From NCBI GenBank assembly GCA_902794395.1, contig CADBHB010000001.1, positions 155,289 through 196,683 of the forward strand: a stretch of 41,395 nucleotides of DNA, read 5' to 3'. Every line of letters begins with the position of its first letter. Within the stretch, counting starts at the first letter, position 1. The notes beneath the pieces were generated by a model that was not told the origin of the DNA, ran no database searches, and saw only the letters and a list, made by a program, of their open reading frames with translations. The position numbers were made by a program, and so were the translations under genes. Source of the DNA: an uncultured Ruminococcus sp. (lineage in GTDB: Bacteria > Bacillota > Clostridia > Oscillospirales > Acutalibacteraceae). Below are positions 37,380 to 41,395 of this stretch, one piece after another.

Positions 37380-40367
37380 TTATGTTGCGGCTTTTTTGCC
37401 TAATACGACACCTTCAAATTTTGCGAGATACATCTGTAAATGCGTCGCGTCTTTGATGTCAACAACGCCGTCGCCGTTGGTATCGGCGGCAAGCAGTGCA
37501 TTTCCGGTAAGGATCTCGACCTCCGCAAGGTGCTTTTGAATGGTTGTGACATCGTTGATCGTGATTTTGCCGTTGCCGTCAACGTCGCCGATTTGGTAAT
37601 CGGTGACCGTAAAGGTCGCCCATGCCTCGCCTGAGAGCACACCGTTGCGGGTTGGCGCGGCGACTACGTTATAGGTTCCGATGTCCTTGATGTTTTCGGG
37701 CGCGATCTCGACCTCGATCGGCTCGCCGTTTTCATCCTCTGCCACCTGATAGTAGGTAAGGGTGTAGTCCTCGTCCTCGGTATAGGCGGCGCCCGTTTCG
37801 CTCGTGAGCGTAACTGCGGGCAGAGTAAGCGCTTCGCCTTTGTTATACACGGTATTCTTGGACAGGTTCATGCCGACTGCCTCGCCGTCTGCGTTGACCA
37901 TCGTGCCGAGCGGATGGACGTTGGTCACTTTCTTGCCGATCTCATCCGATACGATGGTGAACACCACCGCAACGGCGGCTGTTTGATCGTTCTCGTTGGA
38001 GAAGCAGGCGGTGTAGGTGTATTCTCCGTCGGGAAGCGACATCAGATAGTCGGTGCTGAGAGCGACCGCGGCGCCGTCTTCTTGGGTAACGCTCCACATA
38101 TTGAGCTCATCCTCGGGAATACCCTCGTCCTCACCTTCGTCGCCGTCAGCGCCCACGGGAGAGGATTTCTTGTTATCCTTAGACTTATGGCTTGCGATCT
38201 CATTGCCGTTCTTGTCGAACACCTTGCAGCTTCCTTCTTCACTGGTGTTCGTCAGATTGGTCAGCCAACCGGACTGCAGATTGGCGTAGTTCATCTCGTT
38301 GGTTCCGGTCGCTTCATAGAGAGGGCTGATAAACGTCGAAGGTATCAGCAGGAAGTATTTATATCCCTCGAGATAATCATTATCGGAGAAGCTCTGCAGC
38401 GCCTCGGGGCTCATTTTGCAGATGGATTCAAAGGCAGCTCGGTAGTCCGCCCAACGCTCGACATCAATGATCGGATAATCGAACCAACCCGTACGCACGC
38501 CATGGCAGTCCTTACAGGTCTCGGTATACCAGCAGCGGTAGTTGTAGCGGGTGAATAGATTGAACAGGCCGCCCTTATAGGGGGTCGCTTCAAACTTGGT
38601 GATCTTGCGAGTCCCCTTGAAGTCGTGATATCCTGTAATATCCCCACCGCATTTTGTGCAATATGCGTGGTGAGCAACAAAGCCTTTCGGAATCCATTCG
38701 CCGGGGGTGCAGGCTTCGGCATCGGGCAGCAGCATTTTGCATCGTTCGCAGTGGCACTTGTGGGTAAAGGTGGGATATTCCCCTGTGGCGCGGACATAAT
38801 CGACCCTGCCGGTACCCACATGGGAACATTGCTGATCCTCGTGATAGCTGCACTTGGTGCAGTCAATGGAAACCTCGCCGTTATAGATCTCGTAGCCGCC
38901 GACGTTGGACAGGACGGGCGTTTCCTTCAGGTCATGCGCCTCGCCAGCCGTGAAAACGACATGGCAGCGGCTGCAGCGCTCGTCGTGGGTGCCGTTGCCG
39001 TTATCCACATATTCACGCGCAACGCTGTGGTCGCATGTACCGTCGATCGCATAACCGCACTTGGAGCAGACGGTGCGATACTTTCCGGCAGGCTTTCCGG
39101 TCTCGGGATCATTGACCGGCTCATCTTTAAGGTCATGCTTCTCGGCGTTGGCAAGGCAGCCGCCACACTTGGAGCAGAAGACCTTGTGCGTATTGTCGTC
39201 CTTGTTGTCCGTATATTCTTTGGGGAAGTCGTGGGTGCAGGTGTCCATGCCGACAGTGTCGATATGGAACTCGGCGCTCGCGGAGTCGGTGAAGTTGCCC
39301 TTGCCCGTGACCGTCAGGGTGTAGAATCCGCTGAGCTTGGGTGTCGAGGAATAGGTCACGCTGTAGCCCTCGGCGGGAACCGTGAGGCTGCCGGCACTGA
39401 CGCTTGCAATATCGGGATACTGCTCCTTGCCGTTATAAAGGAGCGCGGAGCTCGTGAGCGTGACAGAGGTGATGGTCGCCTTGTCGATCGCCCATGCAAC
39501 CACCTTCGGCTTGGTGGTGCCGTCCGTCCACTTATAGTCGCCAAAGAGCGTCAGCATAGCTTGATAGATACCCGCGTCGGTCTCGGGATCGCCAAACGAA
39601 ACCGTATAGCCCGCAGTGGCAGTATAGGGGCAGTTTTGCGGCTGACCGGTATAGGGCAGCACGACCTCTTCGGGGGGCGCGATGGTTTTTTCATCTTCGA
39701 CGCTGACGATGATCTCCTTGGGATATTTTTTCTTATCCTCGATGGTGATTTTGACCTCCTCGGAGGTCAAAACGCCGCCGGGCGGTAAAACGCTCTCCGG
39801 AATAACGGAAGAATTCATGACAGTTTCGAGCCTAAATCCGACTTGATCGCCTGGCTTAACGCCGTTGACCTCTGTAAGACCTGTCTCCTGACTTTTGGTG
39901 ATCTCCTGCGTATCGGTACTCTCCAACAGCGGGACGTTATAGAGTATTTCGCCGTCGCCGCCCTGTTCTCCGCCGTTCCATGTCCAAATGAACTGGTTAT
40001 TCCATTCAAGCGAAACATCGGGCTTCATCGGTCCCATCAGCGTCATGCCGATTCCGGGAAGGCTCTCTGCCTTCATACCGTTCATAAGATAGACGTTGTT
40101 ATAGCCTTCCACAAAATAGACTGCGTGTGAATCGCTGATATCGTCGTTCGCGTGGAAATGGATGTGCATGGGAAGGTAGGTTTTGCCGTCCTTGGTGTAG
40201 GGTTCTTTGACGGAAATCTTGGTGATTTTCCCCTTGTAGTTCTCAGGATTGAACCCGACAGCCTGTTCGTTATCGATCTTAGCCGACGACGCGGTCACCG
40301 CGCCGAGCGGTATCATCGAGATACACAGACACAGCGACAAAAGGATTGCCGATAGTCGTTTTTTCAT
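37380..40367 (-). CDS. Large secreted protein with MBG-like domain, Cys-rich repeats and dockerin-like C-terminus
   Basis: The protein has 995 residues from ATG 40365-40367, with AAGGAG 9 bases upstream; an in-frame ATG seven codons earlier lies over that site. A signal peptide (KKRLSAILLSLCLCISMIPL) is followed by an unrecognised domain (about 30-245), an MBG-like beta repeat (about 275-370, LLYNGKEQYPDIASVSAGSL) and about six repeats (about 375-600) with CSKCG-type cysteine pairs and HDL/HD motifs, which look like zinc or disulfide units. A region without recognised motifs (600-800) and further beta domains lead to a dockerin-like end (GDVDGNGKITINDVTTIQK and ADTNGDGVVDIKDATHLQM). No catalytic residues are obvious; a structural or adhesion role is inferred. 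Confidence 0.85.
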   Translation of the reverse strand: MKKRLSAILLSLCLCISMIPLGAVTASSAKIDNEQAVGFNPENYKGKITKISVKEPYTKDGKTYLPMHIHFHANDDISDSHAVYFVEGYNNVYLMNGMKAESLPGIGMTLMGPMKPDVSLEWNNQFIWTWNGGEQGGDGEILYNVPLLESTDTQEITKSQETGLTEVNGVKPGDQVGFRLETVMNSSVIPESVLPPGGVLTSEEVKITIEDKKKYPKEIIVSVEDEKTIAPPEEVVLPYTGQPQNCPYTATAGYTVSFGDPETDAGIYQAMLTLFGDYKWTDGTTKPKVVAWAIDKATITSVTLTSSALLYNGKEQYPDIASVSAGSLTVPAEGYSVTYSSTPKLSGFYTLTVTGKGNFTDSASAEFHIDTVGMDTCTHDFPKEYTDNKDDNTHKVFCSKCGGCLANAEKHDLKDEPVNDPETGKPAGKYRTVCSKCGYAIDGTCDHSVAREYVDNGNGTHDERCSRCHVVFTAGEAHDLKETPVLSNVGGYEIYNGEVSIDCTKCSYHEDQQCSHVGTGRVDYVRATGEYPTFTHKCHCERCKMLLPDAEACTPGEWIPKGFVAHHAYCTKCGGDITGYHDFKGTRKITKFEATPYKGGLFNLFTRYNYRCWYTETCKDCHGVRTGWFDYPIIDVERWADYRAAFESICKMSPEALQSFSDNDYLEGYKYFLLIPSTFISPLYEATGTNEMNYANLQSGWLTNLTNTSEEGSCKVFDKNGNEIASHKSKDNKKSSPVGADGDEGEDEGIPEDELNMWSVTQEDGAAVALSTDYLMSLPDGEYTYTACFSNENDQTAAVAVVFTIVSDEIGKKVTNVHPLGTMVNADGEAVGMNLSKNTVYNKGEALTLPAVTLTSETGAAYTEDEDYTLTYYQVAEDENGEPIEVEIAPENIKDIGTYNVVAAPTRNGVLSGEAWATFTVTDYQIGDVDGNGKITINDVTTIQKHLAEVEILTGNALLAADTNGDGVVDIKDATHLQMYLAKFEGVVLGKKAAT

Positions 40368-40433
40368 GTTATTTTTCTCCTTTATCATTTATTTTGATGA
40401 AGCTCACAGCTTCTGAAAGACTGCTTTTCAGAT

Positions 40434-40576
40434 TTAAGGCAATACCGTACAATTCAGGTGTGCGGATTGCGAAGTAAAATTTTTCGTCAGGGTGCACAAA
40501 CAAATTGAGGTAAGGCTGACGCCTTGCCGAGATTTTTTGGGCAGGCTGACGGAACAATATTCAAGCAAGGCGTGCG
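40434..40576. mobile_element. Truncated copy of the MITE-like repeat
   Basis: One terminal inverted repeat is intact (40434-40455, one change from the right end of the element at 9483-9504). The interior matches the 9325-9504 element in reverse orientation, but lacks the 11-base duplication and the other terminal repeat. It ends after GGCGTGCGC at about 40576. It lies directly upstream of the 995-residue protein gene, so it may affect that gene's leader. Confidence 0.75.
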
Positions 40577-40801
40577 CTATAATATAATCGATAAAAGAAG
40601 TCAAGACTTTTGGAACGAACGGTAGAATACAGGGAGCGACCGGTAATGCCCGCAAGAATTATACCATGCTCGTTTTACTTTTCGGCATTTCAAATCTTCA
40701 CAGCTTTACAGTTAATATGCCGAATCAAAACGGTCGGCATATTAATGGGAAAAGTTTTGATCGGAAACAGTAAAAAAATGACAAAAAATTCTCACAAATA
40801 C

Positions 40802-40830
40802 TTGAAGAATGTGTTAAAATACAGTATAAT
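40802..40830 (+). promoter_or_regulatory. Promoter of the partial BspA-like gene
   Basis: TTGAAG (40802-40807) and a perfect TATAAT (40825-40830) lie 17 bases apart, with a predicted start near 40837 and a leader of about 260 bases. Confidence 0.72.
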
Positions 40831-40917
40831 GAATTTGAATATATATTGACAGAAAGCGAGGGGAGGGTATGCTCAAAGCAAGCAAGCAAACTCTGCCTTT
40901 TATTAATAACCGCAAAT

Positions 40918-40965
40918 AAAAGCGTGCTCTGCGCATAAGTCCGTGGGGTGCGCTTTTGCTGCTTT
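40918..40965 (+). terminator. Possible attenuator in the leader of the BspA-like gene
   Basis: AAAAGCG (40918-40924) pairs with CGCTTTT (40951-40957) around a structured loop. It lies about 80 bases after the predicted start and 130 before the gene. The T-tract is short, so it is either a weak terminator or a regulatory hairpin. Confidence 0.4.
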
Positions 40966-41095
40966 TAATACGATATTGCCGTAAGTCTGCCGCTGTCGGC
41001 AGCCGCAAACATCATCGCGAGAAAAAACGGGCAAAAGCACGGTAAGCTTTGTCCTTACAATAAAACCACACTGTTTCTTTTGAGGAGGTTTATCT

Positions 41096-41395
41096 ATGAA
41101 AAAAATCATCAGCCTGTTGTTATCGGCACTGCTGATAACGACCGTATTCACCGCTCTGCCGTTTTCGGCTGCGGCGGCGGAAACGGCGCAGGAGGCGGTG
41201 GGCGACCAAAGCGGCACCACCGGAAACTGCAGCTGGAGCTTCAACAGCACCACCGGCACCCTGACCGTAAGCGGCAGCGGCGCGATGGCGGATTACGAAG
41301 CGGAATACAACTATGAATACGAATACTGGTCAAGCGGCACGATGCCGTGGTGGAGCTTTAGAAGCAGCATTACAAGCGTAGTGATAGGCGACGGC
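41096..41395 (+). CDS. N-terminal part of a secreted BspA-like protein, truncated by the window edge
   Basis: The gene starts at ATG 41096 with GAGGAGG 7-8 bases upstream, and 100 codons are visible before the right edge. A signal peptide (KKIISLLLSALLITTVFTAL, then PFSAAAAE) is followed by the domain GTTGNCSWSFNSTTGTLTVSGSGAM and the start of a leucine-rich-repeat region (SSITSVVIGDG). The same lead domain occurs in the BspA-like gene at 14517-16313, so the two are paralogues. The rest is outside the window. Confidence 0.9.
   Translation, partial: MKKIISLLLSALLITTVFTALPFSAAAAETAQEAVGDQSGTTGNCSWSFNSTTGTLTVSGSGAMADYEAEYNYEYEYWSSGTMPWWSFRSSITSVVIGDG

Overview
The window looks like a chromosome segment of an anaerobic, spore-forming, low-GC-phylum Clostridia, most likely an Oscillospiraceae/Ruminococcus-like gut bacterium. 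The evidence is GC-rich coding sequence with strong Shine-Dalgarno sites, the sporulation genes dpaA-dpaB, secreted leucine-rich-repeat (BspA-like) proteins with dockerin-like C-termini, and the DUF177-rpmF and der-plsY gene pairs. Genus and species cannot be fixed from sequence reading alone.

Layout. 1-6066 is mostly minus strand: a left-truncated gene of unknown function, a TIGR04086-like membrane protein, yajC, tgt and queA. Between queA and tgt, which are normally neighbours in the queuosine pathway, sit three AT-richer toxin-antitoxin modules (HigB-HigA, DinJ-YafQ, Phd-Doc). Each is bounded by a copy of the queA 3' tail, so the region reads like a small gene-cassette array inserted stepwise at the end of queA. 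This is the most unusual feature of the window. The module next to tgt has a doubly frameshifted toxin, and two modules carry their own promoter and terminator.

6108-9320 is the lysine/diaminopimelate block asd-dapA-dapB, ending in a strong terminator whose T-tract is the left edge of a 180-bp MITE-like repeat. A truncated second copy lies at 40434-40576 and a palindromic remnant lies in the yajC leader. 9589-12015 is an ECF sigma factor, a single-pass anti-sigma-like protein and a secreted repeat protein with a dockerin-like end. 12100-16313 (minus) holds rmuC, an S1-domain protein and a secreted BspA-like LRR/dockerin protein. 16690-18513 carries a cyclophilin lipoprotein and a HAD phosphatase. 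18810-19321 is a small sigma-region-4-like HTH pair. 19775-19944 holds a promoter-terminator unit that may be a small RNA.

20041-25910 contains dipicolinate synthase dpaAB, a small membrane protein, metY (O-acetylhomoserine sulfhydrylase), ispD-ispF and a D,D-carboxypeptidase. 26072-31723 contains pgi, a small P-loop protein, a lipoprotein, DUF177-rpmF, der and plsY. 31877-36717 contains a heterodimeric ABC exporter, a ComEC-like metallo-beta-lactamase protein and a DUF3006-like protein. 36802-36885 is tRNA-Leu(GAG), followed by a 203-bp tandem repeat that duplicates the tRNA 3' end and also carries it in inverted form. 37380-40367 (minus) is a 995-residue secreted protein with Cys-rich repeats and a dockerin-like end. 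The window closes with the start of another BspA-like gene.

Most genes are ordinary housekeeping and sporulation functions. The accessory interest lies in the queA cassette array, the tRNA-Leu repeat, the MITE family, the candidate small RNA and the secreted dockerin-bearing proteins.
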